DNA of 64,000 nt from a virus, in the IMG/VR virus record IMGVR_UViG_3300021354_000450, positions 1-64,000 of that record. One strand, written 5' to 3'. Position 1 is the stretch's first letter. The number at the start of each line of letters is the position of its first letter. A model generated the notes under the pieces. It was not told where the DNA came from. It did not search any database and saw only the letters and a program-made list of their open reading frames with translations. Shown here piece after piece: positions 47,020-56,815 of the stretch. The position numbers were made by a program, and so were the translations under genes.

Positions 47020-47821
47020 AGCACAAAAAGGTGATCCTGATTGGGCATTTACACCAGAAGAGTATTTTGACAAAGAATTTAAAATTATTGATGCGAGTTT
47101 AATTGAATTAGGTCAAGGAAAAACAGATAGTGTTATTCTTCGTCAAACTCCAACAGAAAAAGAAATGTTGGCTAAACATCTACATATAGATGTTCGTGAG
47201 AATGCTATTTTAGATTTAGCAATTATAAATGAAGCGACTGATAAACTTCGACAGGTTTTTATATATGATATCCGTGTAAGAGACGGTGCCCATATAAATA
47301 TGGGTGTGTTTATCAAAGGCGGTAAGTTAAATAAGCATATTATTCAAGTTACACTTGACGAAGGTGCTAATTTTAATGCATATGGTCATGCAATAAACAC
47401 TGTCGGTGGGGATTGCGAAATTGTTACAAAAGTTGATCATCAAGGTGCTTATAGTATAAGCAATCAATTCTTTACATGCGAAGCTGGAAAAAATAGTCAA
47501 ACAGTATTTCAAGGTATGGCAAATGTTTCTGCTGAATCAATTTATTCGCAAGTTGGTATTGAAAATATAAATTTAGTAACAAGCATTAGCGGTATTTGCT
47601 ATAGTATGCCTGAAGTGTTTAATCAGGTCGGATCTGTAAGAGTAAACACCGGTTCGACTACTGAAATGTTAGATTTAGAAAGAATTTATTACTTGCAAAC
47701 TAGAGGACTAACTGAATCCGCTGCTGAAGCATTATTAATTACAAATCACAGGGAACAGGTACTGGATATAATTCATAGTCCTGAGATTAAAGAAGAAATT
47801 GAACAAATTTTACTCGGTTAA
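46997..47821 (+). CDS. SufB/SufD-like Fe-S assembly protein, short form
   Basis: A 274-residue protein matching the beta-helix and C-terminal part of SufB/SufD (usually 420-480): FIYDIRVRDGAHINMGVFIKGG as stacked strands, and the SufD-type end YYLQTRGLTESAAEALLITNHREQVL. The N-terminal helical domain is reduced. I start at ATG 46997; TTG 46991 is possible. With SufC it could form a minimal or modified SufBCD scaffold, or join the host's. This is inference. Confidence 0.85.
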   Translation: MGIQSFLKAQKGDPDWAFTPEEYFDKEFKIIDASLIELGQGKTDSVILRQTPTEKEMLAKHLHIDVRENAILDLAIINEATDKLRQVFIYDIRVRDGAHINMGVFIKGGKLNKHIIQVTLDEGANFNAYGHAINTVGGDCEIVTKVDHQGAYSISNQFFTCEAGKNSQTVFQGMANVSAESIYSQVGIENINLVTSISGICYSMPEVFNQVGSVRVNTGSTTEMLDLERIYYLQTRGLTESAAEALLITNHREQVLDIIHSPEIKEEIEQILLG

Positions 47822-48108
47822 AGTTTGCTAATATCATCATTACTAGAAGCAGGGCGATCCCATATTGTCCTGCGTTCTACGCCTTTACGTTGAGCAAAAC
47901 GTTTTTGATCACATTTATTACAAACGTGAAAATAATTGTTACTTAGTCGATTTGGTGACATTTGTTCTTTTGCACGTTCGAATACCTCCCCACAATTATC
48001 ACATCTTAATATTGCAATAGTTTTTACCCTTGTATACTCATGTACGTTTCCTAACTTACTTTGTCTCGAAAAACAAGTTAAAATATTTTTAATAGTTATT
48101 AGCATCAA
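47818..48108 (-). CDS. Zinc-finger-like phage protein
   Basis: A 96-residue protein with two Cys pairs (CDNCGEVFERAKEQ and CNKCDQKRF). The wording matches a small T4-like phage zinc protein. It converges on the SufBD gene with a 4-base overlap. Role unknown; it may bind nucleic acid. Confidence 0.65.
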   Translation of the reverse strand: MMLITIKNILTCFSRQSKLGNVHEYTRVKTIAILRCDNCGEVFERAKEQMSPNRLSNNYFHVCNKCDQKRFAQRKGVERRTIWDRPASSNDDISKL

Positions 48109-48175
48109 GTATTTACATTAAGGTTACAAAATAATTTGGTAAATACTCCAAACAGCAGCCTGTTCAGGAGATACT

Positions 48176-51100
48176 ATGGCAAATAAACAAAATATTAATA
48201 TCGGAATTCAATCAAACGACGGAACTGGAGATAGTATCCGCGATGCTTTTAGAAAAACTAATGAAAACTTTGATGCATTATTTGATGCATTAGTAAGTCC
48301 TCAAGGATTTAGATTTTTCGGAACATTAGAAGACACACCACAATCAGCATTACCAAAGAAAATGCTTGTCACAGATGCACTTGGTCAACGTGTAACACAA
48401 GTTGCATTAACAAGTGGAACTGGAATTTCTATAGATTTTAATTATGGATCAAGTGAATGGGTTATTAATAATAGTGCAAGTTCGTTATTAACAGATCCAA
48501 ACCCAACTTTAGGTGCAGATTTAATTGGTTCTTCAGGAACAAGTTCATGGAGAGCAAAAGAATTTGCAAATCCTATAGCAGATCAAGATTTAGTAACTAG
48601 AAAATTTCTATATGATAACTTTTTAAATCGAGATGGTGTAACAAAATATGGAAACGAATTAAACACTACAACTAATATTGCTGGAAGTGTTTTTAGAGAA
48701 AATGTTAGTATTATTCCAAATGGTATTTTTACAGCAACTGTAACTAATAATTCTGGAAAGTATATTACTGTTCGCAATGCAAATGGGTCAACTAGCACTA
48801 TTGACTTGACTTTACAAGCAACAGAAAGCAGTCATATTACACGTAAAGATTATGTTGATTCTAAAATAAGTTTACAAGGGGTTGATACAATTGATCCTGC
48901 GACAGGCGAAATAAATTCCGGATTCGGTAAAATGACCGGTCCGTTAATACTTTCTCGTAATCCTGTAACACAAGATGATTACGATTTTAACGGTTTTATT
49001 GCAGCAACAAAACAATATGTTGATAAAAATGACTTTTATAGCGACAATAACTTGTTTATTACAAAAAAAGGTCGAGATTATCAACCAGATATTCCGCCAG
49101 ATCGACGAGGAAGAAGTCCTGCTTATGCATTTGCAAGTCTTAACAAAGCTGCACAATATGCTGAAAAACTTCAAGCTGCTGCACAAATCGAAGTAGGTGA
49201 TTATGCTAGGCTTATTACTCATACAAATGGAATTTCAGCTACTGTTATTGATTCCACTAAAAATCAGTATGGAAATAATATTTCACGTTTGCGTTTATCA
49301 GTTGGATCATATGGGTCGGATCAATTTGGAGCCGCAGCAATTGGAAAATTTACAATTTTTCCAGGACAATATGTTCAAGGGGTATCAAGTGGTGCAATTG
49401 CATTAATTGAAAACATTGAAAAAGGAACAAATAGCGGCGATCCTGAAATTTACAAAATTTCATACGTTGATTATGGTGATGATTTTAATACAAGTATCAA
49501 AACTTCAACTCCTGATTTTTCAAAACCAAATCAAATTAAAATGAGTTTTGCAAGTGAGCCTCAGCAAATTGCTCCTGTTCCAAAATTTTGGGTTGGATAT
49601 AAATTTTATACAGATACTGGAATACCAAATGGTACAATTCTTAGTGTCGGGTACGATGTTGATAACAACGGAATATATCATAATTATTTTATAGTTGAAT
49701 TTGAATCATTAAAACCTGGTAATGACATAACATTTACAGAAAAACAATGGCATGTTTATTCTGGAGATTTTTCACCTGGCGAAACTATTGTTTATAATAC
49801 AAATGTAAGTGCATTACAAATAACTTTTGTAATCGAATCAGGCGAATATTTTGAACAATATCCAATAAAACTTAGTGCAAATACATCAATTCGTGGTGAT
49901 GAATTTAGACGTGTTATTATTCGTCCTGCTCCTGGAGTATCATCAAGTAAATGGGCAAATATCTACTTCCGAAGAGATGCACAAGTTGATGGTTTACAAA
50001 CAACTGAATTAGATTATAGCACTGATTATGCTCACGGTGGAACTTTAAATAATTCAAATGCACAACCGAGTGGGTTGTCAGGATTAATTTCTGTTTCTAT
50101 TAATACCGGAAAAGTTCCGAGTGAAATCAAAGGTTATATGTTTGTCGGAAACGGCGGACAAGGTATAATTGAAACAGTTGCTTTAGATGGTAGTGGTTTT
50201 ACAGTTAATGTCGGAACTACGTTAACTTCATCTTCTCCGATTCCTTATGGAAGCTGGCATGTTTATAAACCAATCACATTTGGATACCATTATTTAAGAA
50301 ATCCTAAAAAACCAATGAACTTATTGGTAACTGAAAATAATCCAGGTGGACTGGAAAATGCAGCAACCTTATTAAAATTAAACCGAAATTTCATCAAAAG
50401 TGAAGTTATTCAATATTTAGATAATAACTATGTTATAGGACAAACATTTACATACAATACAAGTACATGTTCACGTGATGTTGGATTATTTGTTGATAGT
50501 TTTGCACATGATTTAATTTATGGTGGTTCAGAGAGATCAATATATGCCGGTGATATTTATAAAAATATTCCATTAGTACAAACAAGTGAATCAACACAAA
50601 CCGCTGCCGCAGTAACTTATTTAGGAAGTATCGCACAACAAATTATTTTAAATACGACTGTAACCTCATTAACAAGTGCTGAACAAATTTTTGATATTTC
50701 GTTAGTTGCAGAACCGACTGCTGGTATAATTTTAGCAGATTTAGTACAAGCAACTACTAGAATTATTTCAAATGATCTTGATTTTAATCCTCCAAAAGAA
50801 AATAATGAGTTAGATGTTTTCTTAATGAATGATGCAAATGTTATCCGGTATGTAAGTTGTCAAAATCATGGCGGGTTCATGCAAGTGTTGGATCCTGAAG
50901 GACAGATTAAAAATAAATCACCTTACACACAAACTGCATCATCATTTTCACAAAGTATAAGTAAACACGCTTTCCGTGGTGGTATGTTAGTTGACGGGTT
51001 TTCTGGGAATGTCCAAGCAACTACTAATAATTGGAATATTACTAATCCGTTAGAATTAGATATCACTGGATTATTAAGAAGACCACAAGTACCAACATTT

Positions 51101-54100
51101 TTTACAAATAATGGTATTAGATATGAAGTTGATTTTTTTACTAATTTTACACAAGATGGTGTTAATGAAAATAATGTTCCGTTATATTCTGCAACATTGA
51201 ACTTAAATCCGTTAAGTCCTGGTGGTATTTTAAACGAAATTTTATCTGAGGATCGTGCTTCAAATGGAAATTTTAAAGCAAACTTAACAAATATTCCAAT
51301 AACACTAGATCAACCTCAAGGAATTGGTGGAATTCCTGCAACAGGTCATGCAATATCAGATGGAACTGGTCATATCACTGGAATTGTTATTGATTTTCCA
51401 GGAATAGGTTACACCACGACTCCAAATATCAGTGTTGGAGGGGCTTTTTTAAATAATTTAAACATTGTAGATGGTAAAATAACAAGTGCGTCGATTGTTT
51501 ATGGCGGGTTAGGTTATACTAATATTACTTTAATAAAAATCATTGCAATAGGTGCATTCGGAGTTGAAACTGCACAAGGTCAAGTAACTCAAGTTGATGA
51601 AAACGGTTCAATTACTGCAATTTCGATCACAAATCAAGGAGCAAATTGGACTTCAAATACTATGTATAGAGTCGAATTTGGAAATTTATCGATTACTGTA
51701 CCGCCTCCTCAAGCAGGTTTTATTGATGTTCCTCCAACTAATATCGAACTTGTAACTGCTGGTAACCGTTCAATGTTAGCAAACGATTTTACACAGGTAA
51801 ATGACTTAGGATATGGAATTTTTGTAACAAATGGCGGTTTTATGGAAAACGTTTCTATGTTTACATATTATTGTTATCGTTCATACTTTTCGTTAAATGG
51901 TTCACAGGTTCGTTCAACTACAGGGTCATCTGCTTATGGTGAATGGGGATTAATTGCTGATGGTGTTGATCCAACTGAAGTTCCACTATCAATTACAACA
52001 GTATTTCCAATGATTCAAATTGCAACAGCATATGTTGCTAATCCATTGTTTCCTGCACAGGCAAATCAATCGTTCATTTATGTAACAATAGATCCTGATA
52101 ACGGCGGATTTCCTCCTCTTAATGCAAGCACTATTGAACTAAATCACGGAGGCATTCGTCGACAATATTCAATCGGAACAGCAAGTCCTGCTGTTAATTC
52201 AAATAATGAAATAATTCCAAATAGATATTTGCTTTCATTTAATTCAGGAAGTGTTTCTGCAAGTTCAAACGGAATTGGATTACTTGTTGAAGTAAACAAT
52301 GGTGATCCGGTTATTATTCGAACCGGAAGTTTGTTTAAAATTAAAGGGTTTGATCCTGCATCAATTTCAAGACCAATTACTTCATTAACTTGGAATGATG
52401 ATCCAACAACTGTTTATCATATAACTGATTTTTCATCCGTTCAACCAGATGGTGCTGTATTTGGTTATTCATCGGAAGAATATAATTATATTTCTTTTCG
52501 TTCAGCAGAACAAGGTCTTACACAACCAGCAATGGTTTTAGATCAAAATGGTAGTAATTATACAACTGCAACTATTGTTATTGGAACAGCAACAAATGTT
52601 ATTACTAATAATATTTTACAAACTGTATCTGGTACACAAGGAAACGGAACAATTGGAATACAAACTATCTCATTAAATAATATTTCAAATATTATTGTAG
52701 GTCATAAAGTATCAACAAGTACATATATTATCGATAATACATTTGTTACATATGTTAATACAACAACAAAACAAATCTGTATTAGTAATCCAACTGTTGG
52801 TGAAATTCTTAATGGAACAACATTAACGTTTAATGCAGTTTATCCAACGGCACATGCAAACATCTCAAGTGGCACTATTGCAAGCATTACTGTTGATAAC
52901 GGTGGGGCTGGGTGGAAATCAAGTTCTACTACTATTACAATTTCAGGTGACGGAATTAACGCGCGCGTTGAATCGCCATTAAAAATTGCAGGTATTATAG
53001 GTTCAAAAGTTGTTAAAATTTCAACATTAAATTTAATTGATCAAAATAGAATACAACAAGGATTAATATTAAATCCTCAACGTTTATATCAATTTGCTCA
53101 TGGAAACTCAATTTATAAGATAACTGGATATCGTGCACCTATTGACGAACATTCGTTGGCCGAAATTGATATCGATAAACCGTTAGTTGAAGCTATATCT
53201 TTAGGAACCTCGTTTAATGCAGGTCTTCCTGTTTATTCATATGGTGCATTAACAACAAGAATTTCAATTTTACGTGCATCAGGTCATGATTTTGTTGATA
53301 TAGGTACAGGTGGTTATGCAACAACACGTATTCCAAATGACTTATATGGACCGCCAATTCAACAACCAAATTCGAGTCATGAAGTTCTTGAACAAAATCG
53401 AGGTCGTGTTTTTTATGTATCAACTGACCAAGATGGAAATTTCCGTGTTGGAACTGCATTTGCTGTTAACCAAGCACAAGGTTCTGTAACAATATCAGCA
53501 CCAGTTGATCTTAGTAATTTAACTTCGATAGGATTACGTCGTGATTTAGGTCCGTCGATTAATGAATTTTCAATCGACAGTATGATGAATTCAGAAGCTG
53601 ATTATAAAGTTCCAACTGAACAAGCAGTTGTTAACTATATAAATCGTCGGTTAGGTATCGATCGAAATGGAAATATTTACCCTGGATCACCATTAGGTCC
53701 TCAGTTCTTATCACTTGATGGCCAATTATCAATGAAGGCTGATTTAGATATGTCCGATGATATTAATGGACCTCATCGTATTATAAATTTAAAAAATCCA
53801 ATAAATTCATCAGATGCATCAACTAAAGGTTATACTGATTCAAAATTATCAACCGATGGAACACGAGCACTTGATGCTAATGGAATAACAATTCAACCTG
53901 AATGGGGCAATATGAATGGTCCGTTGCAACTATTTGATGATCCTAAAACAAAAATTGCAACAGTTGCTAATCTTGCAGCACAGGGAGCAAATCATATTGA
54001 ATTTACAGTTGAAACAGTACAAACTTCAGAAGTGCAAGCCGGTGATTTCTTTTCAAATCAAGTTATCGGTCAAGGAATTAAAACTGGCACTATTGTAACA

Positions 54101-56815
54101 TCAATTAGTTCTTCAACATATGGATATGATTTTATTCTAAGTGATACACTTGATTCTGCAATTTCTTCTGGTACTCCGATTACTTTTGAACCGGTAAGAC
54201 AAGCAGTTACAAAAGGTTATGTTGATTTCCATGACAAATATATTACTGCAACAACTTTAACAGTTAGTGGTCAATCGATATTACATGCATTAACTGCGAC
54301 TGATGTTACTGCAACAACTTTAACAGTTAGTGGTCAATCGATATTACATGCATTAACTGCGACTGATGTTACTGCTACTACTTTAAAAGTTAGTGGTCAA
54401 TCGATATTACATGCATTAACTGCGACTGATGTTACTGCTACTACTTTAAAAGTTAGTGGTCAATCAATATTAGCAACACTTAAACTTGATTCAACTGAAA
54501 TTGCACTTGGTAAAAATGCTGGACTAACATCTCAAGGTACCAATGCAGTTGCAATCGGTGCAAGTGCTGGAAATGATACTCAAGGTACCAATGCAGTTGC
54601 AATCGGTGTATATGCTGGATATACTACTCAAAGTGATTATGCAGTTGCAATCGGTCAAAATGCTGGAGCAACAGATCAAGGTAGTAGTGCAGTTGCAATC
54701 GGTCAAAGTGCTGGACTAACAACTCAAAGTAATTATGCAGTTGCAATCGGTCAAAATGCTGGACTAACAACTCAAGGAGCAAACGCAGTTGCAATCGGTG
54801 CAAATGCTGGAGCAACAAATCAAACAGCAAATTCGATCATAATAAATGCAACTGGTGCTGCATTAAATTCATCAAATGCCGGAACATATATTGCTCCAAT
54901 ACGTGCAGATAGTTCAAATGCGGCAACTGATTGGGCTGTTCATTATAATCCAACAACTAGCGAATTAACTACTGCTACAGCAATGCATTTAACAGGTACT
55001 GCAAATGAAGTTACAGTTAGTGGTTCAACTGGTAGAGTTACTATCGGATTACCTGATTATGTTACTGTAACTAATTTAACGGTAAAAAATGAAATTAGAG
55101 GTGAAAAATATAGCTATCAACTTGCAAATGCAACTGATGGTGGTCAATATAATGCAATTGATCAAGGTTCTAATTTAGCGTATTACAACGCAATGTTTAG
55201 AAATGACGGTGACAATGTATATTTGTTAAGTTCATCTTCAGCAACTTCTCAACTTAATGCACTTAATGCAGGATGGAATTATTATAGACCATTTGCATGG
55301 AATCTTGAATCAGGAAATGTATCGATTGCAAATAATTCTAACGGAGTAGACACTAACGTTTTAATCGGTGGAGCTACAACTTTTTCTAAACAAGTTACTG
55401 CTAATACTACACTTACTGCTGCAATTTTAAGAACAACAGATACTGAAATTGCACTTGGTGATCAAGCTGGATATACTTCTCAAGGTACAAGTGCAGTTGC
55501 TATCGGAAATTCAGCTGGTACTAATTCTCAAGGTACAAGTGCAGTTGCAATCGGTTTAAGTGCTGGACTAACTTCTCAAGGTAGTAGTGCAGTTGCTATC
55601 GGAACTTCAGCTGGTACTACTTCTCAAGGTCAACAATCAGTTGCAATCGGTTATAATGCTGGATATACTACTCAAGGTATGCAAGCCGTTGCAATCGGAA
55701 ATTCAGCTGGACAAAATACTCAAAGTAATTATGCAGTTGCAATCGGTCAAAATGCTGGAGCAACAGATCAAGGTCGTAGTGCAGTTGCTATCGGAAATTC
55801 AGCTGGACAAAATACTCAAAGTAATTATGCAGTTGCAATCGGTGTAGATGCTGGATATACTTCTCAAGGCCGTAGTGCAGTTGCTATCGGAACTTCAGCT
55901 GGTACTAATTCTCAAGGTACAAGTGCAGTTGCTATCGGTTTAAGTGCTGGACTAACTTCTCAAGGTCAACAATCAGTTGCAATCGGAGCAAGTGCAGGGT
56001 ATAGCAATCAAGGAGATGACGCAGTAGCGATTGGTAATCAAGCTGGAGCAACAAATCAAACAGCAAATTCAATCATAATAAATGCAACTGGTGCTGAATT
56101 AAATTCATCAAATGCTGGAACATATATTGCTCCAATACGTGCAGATAGTTCATCTGCGGCAACTGATTGGGCTGTTCATTATAATCCAGATACAAGTGAA
56201 TTAACTACTGCTACAGCAATGCATTTATCAGGTACTACAAATGAAGTTACAGTTAGTGGTTCAACTGGTAGCGTTACTATCGGATTACCAAACTATGTTT
56301 CAATTCAATATTTAAATGTAATAACAAAATCAACAGCAACAGATTTAACTGTTAATAATTCATTGCGTTCAGATTCAAGTGGTACAATAGTATATGGAAC
56401 TTGGACATTAGCAACAGGTGCAACATTCCAAGCAACATATGCTGACTTAGCTGAATGGTATTCATCAGATGTTGAATATGAACCAGGAACTGTTCTTGTA
56501 TTTGGTGGTTCTGCTGAAGTTACAACAACAACAGAACTTGATGATATAAGAGTTGCTGGACCAGTAACTTCACATCCTGCATATGTATTAAATCAAGGAT
56601 TAACAGGAACAAGATCATGCATTGCATTAATTGGTCGTGTGCCGGTTAAAGTTAGTGGATTTGTTAAAAAAGGTGATTTATTAACAACTTCAAATACTCC
56701 AGGTTATGCTAAAAAAGCAACTTTTCCAATTTTAGGTTCGATAATTGGTAAAGCATTAGAGGATAAAACAGATCCAGGACAAGGTATAATCGAAGTAGCA
56801 GTAGGTAGACTGTAA
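48176..56815 (+). CDS. Giant virion structural protein with YadA-like repeats
   Basis: A 2879-residue protein. The N-terminus (NIGIQSNDGTGDSIRDAFRKTNENFDAL) is that of marine T4-like phage structural proteins. A long beta-rich body follows. Near residue 2025 begin 3.6 tandem 21-residue repeats, then two blocks of 16-residue QG-AVAIG-AG repeats (Hep/Hag, YadA-head type) split by a duplicated 80-residue segment. The C-terminal 120 residues (ADLAEWYSSD to VAVGRL) resemble a conserved tail-fibre chaperone/tip region. Probably a trimeric tail or baseplate fibre. Upstream GGAGATACT ribosome site. Confidence 0.85.
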   Translation: MANKQNINIGIQSNDGTGDSIRDAFRKTNENFDALFDALVSPQGFRFFGTLEDTPQSALPKKMLVTDALGQRVTQVALTSGTGISIDFNYGSSEWVINNSASSLLTDPNPTLGADLIGSSGTSSWRAKEFANPIADQDLVTRKFLYDNFLNRDGVTKYGNELNTTTNIAGSVFRENVSIIPNGIFTATVTNNSGKYITVRNANGSTSTIDLTLQATESSHITRKDYVDSKISLQGVDTIDPATGEINSGFGKMTGPLILSRNPVTQDDYDFNGFIAATKQYVDKNDFYSDNNLFITKKGRDYQPDIPPDRRGRSPAYAFASLNKAAQYAEKLQAAAQIEVGDYARLITHTNGISATVIDSTKNQYGNNISRLRLSVGSYGSDQFGAAAIGKFTIFPGQYVQGVSSGAIALIENIEKGTNSGDPEIYKISYVDYGDDFNTSIKTSTPDFSKPNQIKMSFASEPQQIAPVPKFWVGYKFYTDTGIPNGTILSVGYDVDNNGIYHNYFIVEFESLKPGNDITFTEKQWHVYSGDFSPGETIVYNTNVSALQITFVIESGEYFEQYPIKLSANTSIRGDEFRRVIIRPAPGVSSSKWANIYFRRDAQVDGLQTTELDYSTDYAHGGTLNNSNAQPSGLSGLISVSINTGKVPSEIKGYMFVGNGGQGIIETVALDGSGFTVNVGTTLTSSSPIPYGSWHVYKPITFGYHYLRNPKKPMNLLVTENNPGGLENAATLLKLNRNFIKSEVIQYLDNNYVIGQTFTYNTSTCSRDVGLFVDSFAHDLIYGGSERSIYAGDIYKNIPLVQTSESTQTAAAVTYLGSIAQQIILNTTVTSLTSAEQIFDISLVAEPTAGIILADLVQATTRIISNDLDFNPPKENNELDVFLMNDANVIRYVSCQNHGGFMQVLDPEGQIKNKSPYTQTASSFSQSISKHAFRGGMLVDGFSGNVQATTNNWNITNPLELDITGLLRRPQVPTFFTNNGIRYEVDFFTNFTQDGVNENNVPLYSATLNLNPLSPGGILNEILSEDRASNGNFKANLTNIPITLDQPQGIGGIPATGHAISDGTGHITGIVIDFPGIGYTTTPNISVGGAFLNNLNIVDGKITSASIVYGGLGYTNITLIKIIAIGAFGVETAQGQVTQVDENGSITAISITNQGANWTSNTMYRVEFGNLSITVPPPQAGFIDVPPTNIELVTAGNRSMLANDFTQVNDLGYGIFVTNGGFMENVSMFTYYCYRSYFSLNGSQVRSTTGSSAYGEWGLIADGVDPTEVPLSITTVFPMIQIATAYVANPLFPAQANQSFIYVTIDPDNGGFPPLNASTIELNHGGIRRQYSIGTASPAVNSNNEIIPNRYLLSFNSGSVSASSNGIGLLVEVNNGDPVIIRTGSLFKIKGFDPASISRPITSLTWNDDPTTVYHITDFSSVQPDGAVFGYSSEEYNYISFRSAEQGLTQPAMVLDQNGSNYTTATIVIGTATNVITNNILQTVSGTQGNGTIGIQTISLNNISNIIVGHKVSTSTYIIDNTFVTYVNTTTKQICISNPTVGEILNGTTLTFNAVYPTAHANISSGTIASITVDNGGAGWKSSSTTITISGDGINARVESPLKIAGIIGSKVVKISTLNLIDQNRIQQGLILNPQRLYQFAHGNSIYKITGYRAPIDEHSLAEIDIDKPLVEAISLGTSFNAGLPVYSYGALTTRISILRASGHDFVDIGTGGYATTRIPNDLYGPPIQQPNSSHEVLEQNRGRVFYVSTDQDGNFRVGTAFAVNQAQGSVTISAPVDLSNLTSIGLRRDLGPSINEFSIDSMMNSEADYKVPTEQAVVNYINRRLGIDRNGNIYPGSPLGPQFLSLDGQLSMKADLDMSDDINGPHRIINLKNPINSSDASTKGYTDSKLSTDGTRALDANGITIQPEWGNMNGPLQLFDDPKTKIATVANLAAQGANHIEFTVETVQTSEVQAGDFFSNQVIGQGIKTGTIVTSISSSTYGYDFILSDTLDSAISSGTPITFEPVRQAVTKGYVDFHDKYITATTLTVSGQSILHALTATDVTATTLTVSGQSILHALTATDVTATTLKVSGQSILHALTATDVTATTLKVSGQSILATLKLDSTEIALGKNAGLTSQGTNAVAIGASAGNDTQGTNAVAIGVYAGYTTQSDYAVAIGQNAGATDQGSSAVAIGQSAGLTTQSNYAVAIGQNAGLTTQGANAVAIGANAGATNQTANSIIINATGAALNSSNAGTYIAPIRADSSNAATDWAVHYNPTTSELTTATAMHLTGTANEVTVSGSTGRVTIGLPDYVTVTNLTVKNEIRGEKYSYQLANATDGGQYNAIDQGSNLAYYNAMFRNDGDNVYLLSSSSATSQLNALNAGWNYYRPFAWNLESGNVSIANNSNGVDTNVLIGGATTFSKQVTANTTLTAAILRTTDTEIALGDQAGYTSQGTSAVAIGNSAGTNSQGTSAVAIGLSAGLTSQGSSAVAIGTSAGTTSQGQQSVAIGYNAGYTTQGMQAVAIGNSAGQNTQSNYAVAIGQNAGATDQGRSAVAIGNSAGQNTQSNYAVAIGVDAGYTSQGRSAVAIGTSAGTNSQGTSAVAIGLSAGLTSQGQQSVAIGASAGYSNQGDDAVAIGNQAGATNQTANSIIINATGAELNSSNAGTYIAPIRADSSSAATDWAVHYNPDTSELTTATAMHLSGTTNEVTVSGSTGSVTIGLPNYVSIQYLNVITKSTATDLTVNNSLRSDSSGTIVYGTWTLATGATFQATYADLAEWYSSDVEYEPGTVLVFGGSAEVTTTTELDDIRVAGPVTSHPAYVLNQGLTGTRSCIALIGRVPVKVSGFVKKGDLLTTSNTPGYAKKATFPILGSIIGKALEDKTDPGQGIIEVAVGRL
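54245..54475 (+). repeat. 63-bp tandem repeat, 3.6 copies
   Basis: Copies begin at 54245, 54308, 54371 and 54434, exactly 63 bases apart, encoding ATTLTVSGQSILHALTATDV. Near-identical copies imply recent expansion. Confidence 0.9.
54530..54815 (+). repeat. 48-bp Hep/Hag repeats, block 1
   Basis: About six 16-codon units of the form QGxxAVAIGxxAGxxT. Codons of AVAIG are nearly invariant (GCAGTTGCAATCGG). Confidence 0.85.
54820..55060 (+). repeat. Duplicated 240-bp segment, copy 1
   Basis: Encodes the segment from NQTANSIIINATGA to VTIGLPDY. A near-identical copy is at 56050-56292. Confidence 0.85.
55450..56045 (+). repeat. 48-bp Hep/Hag repeats, block 2
   Basis: About twelve 16-codon QGxxAVAIGxxAG units, like block 1 but with other hypervariable positions. 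Confidence 0.85.
56050..56292 (+). repeat. Duplicated 240-bp segment, copy 2
   Basis: Second copy of the segment at 54820-55060, about 1.2 kb downstream, showing that a whole repeat module was duplicated. Confidence 0.85.

Noticed and set aside
54524-54830. Minus-strand ORFs of 60-68 codons over the Hep/Hag repeats
   Set aside because: They mirror the 48-bp repeats of the structural gene in other frames and are not independent genes.
54245-56045. Regularly spaced repeats as a CRISPR array
   Set aside because: The repeats are tandem without unique spacers, are in frame with a structural protein and encode known Hep/Hag-type units.
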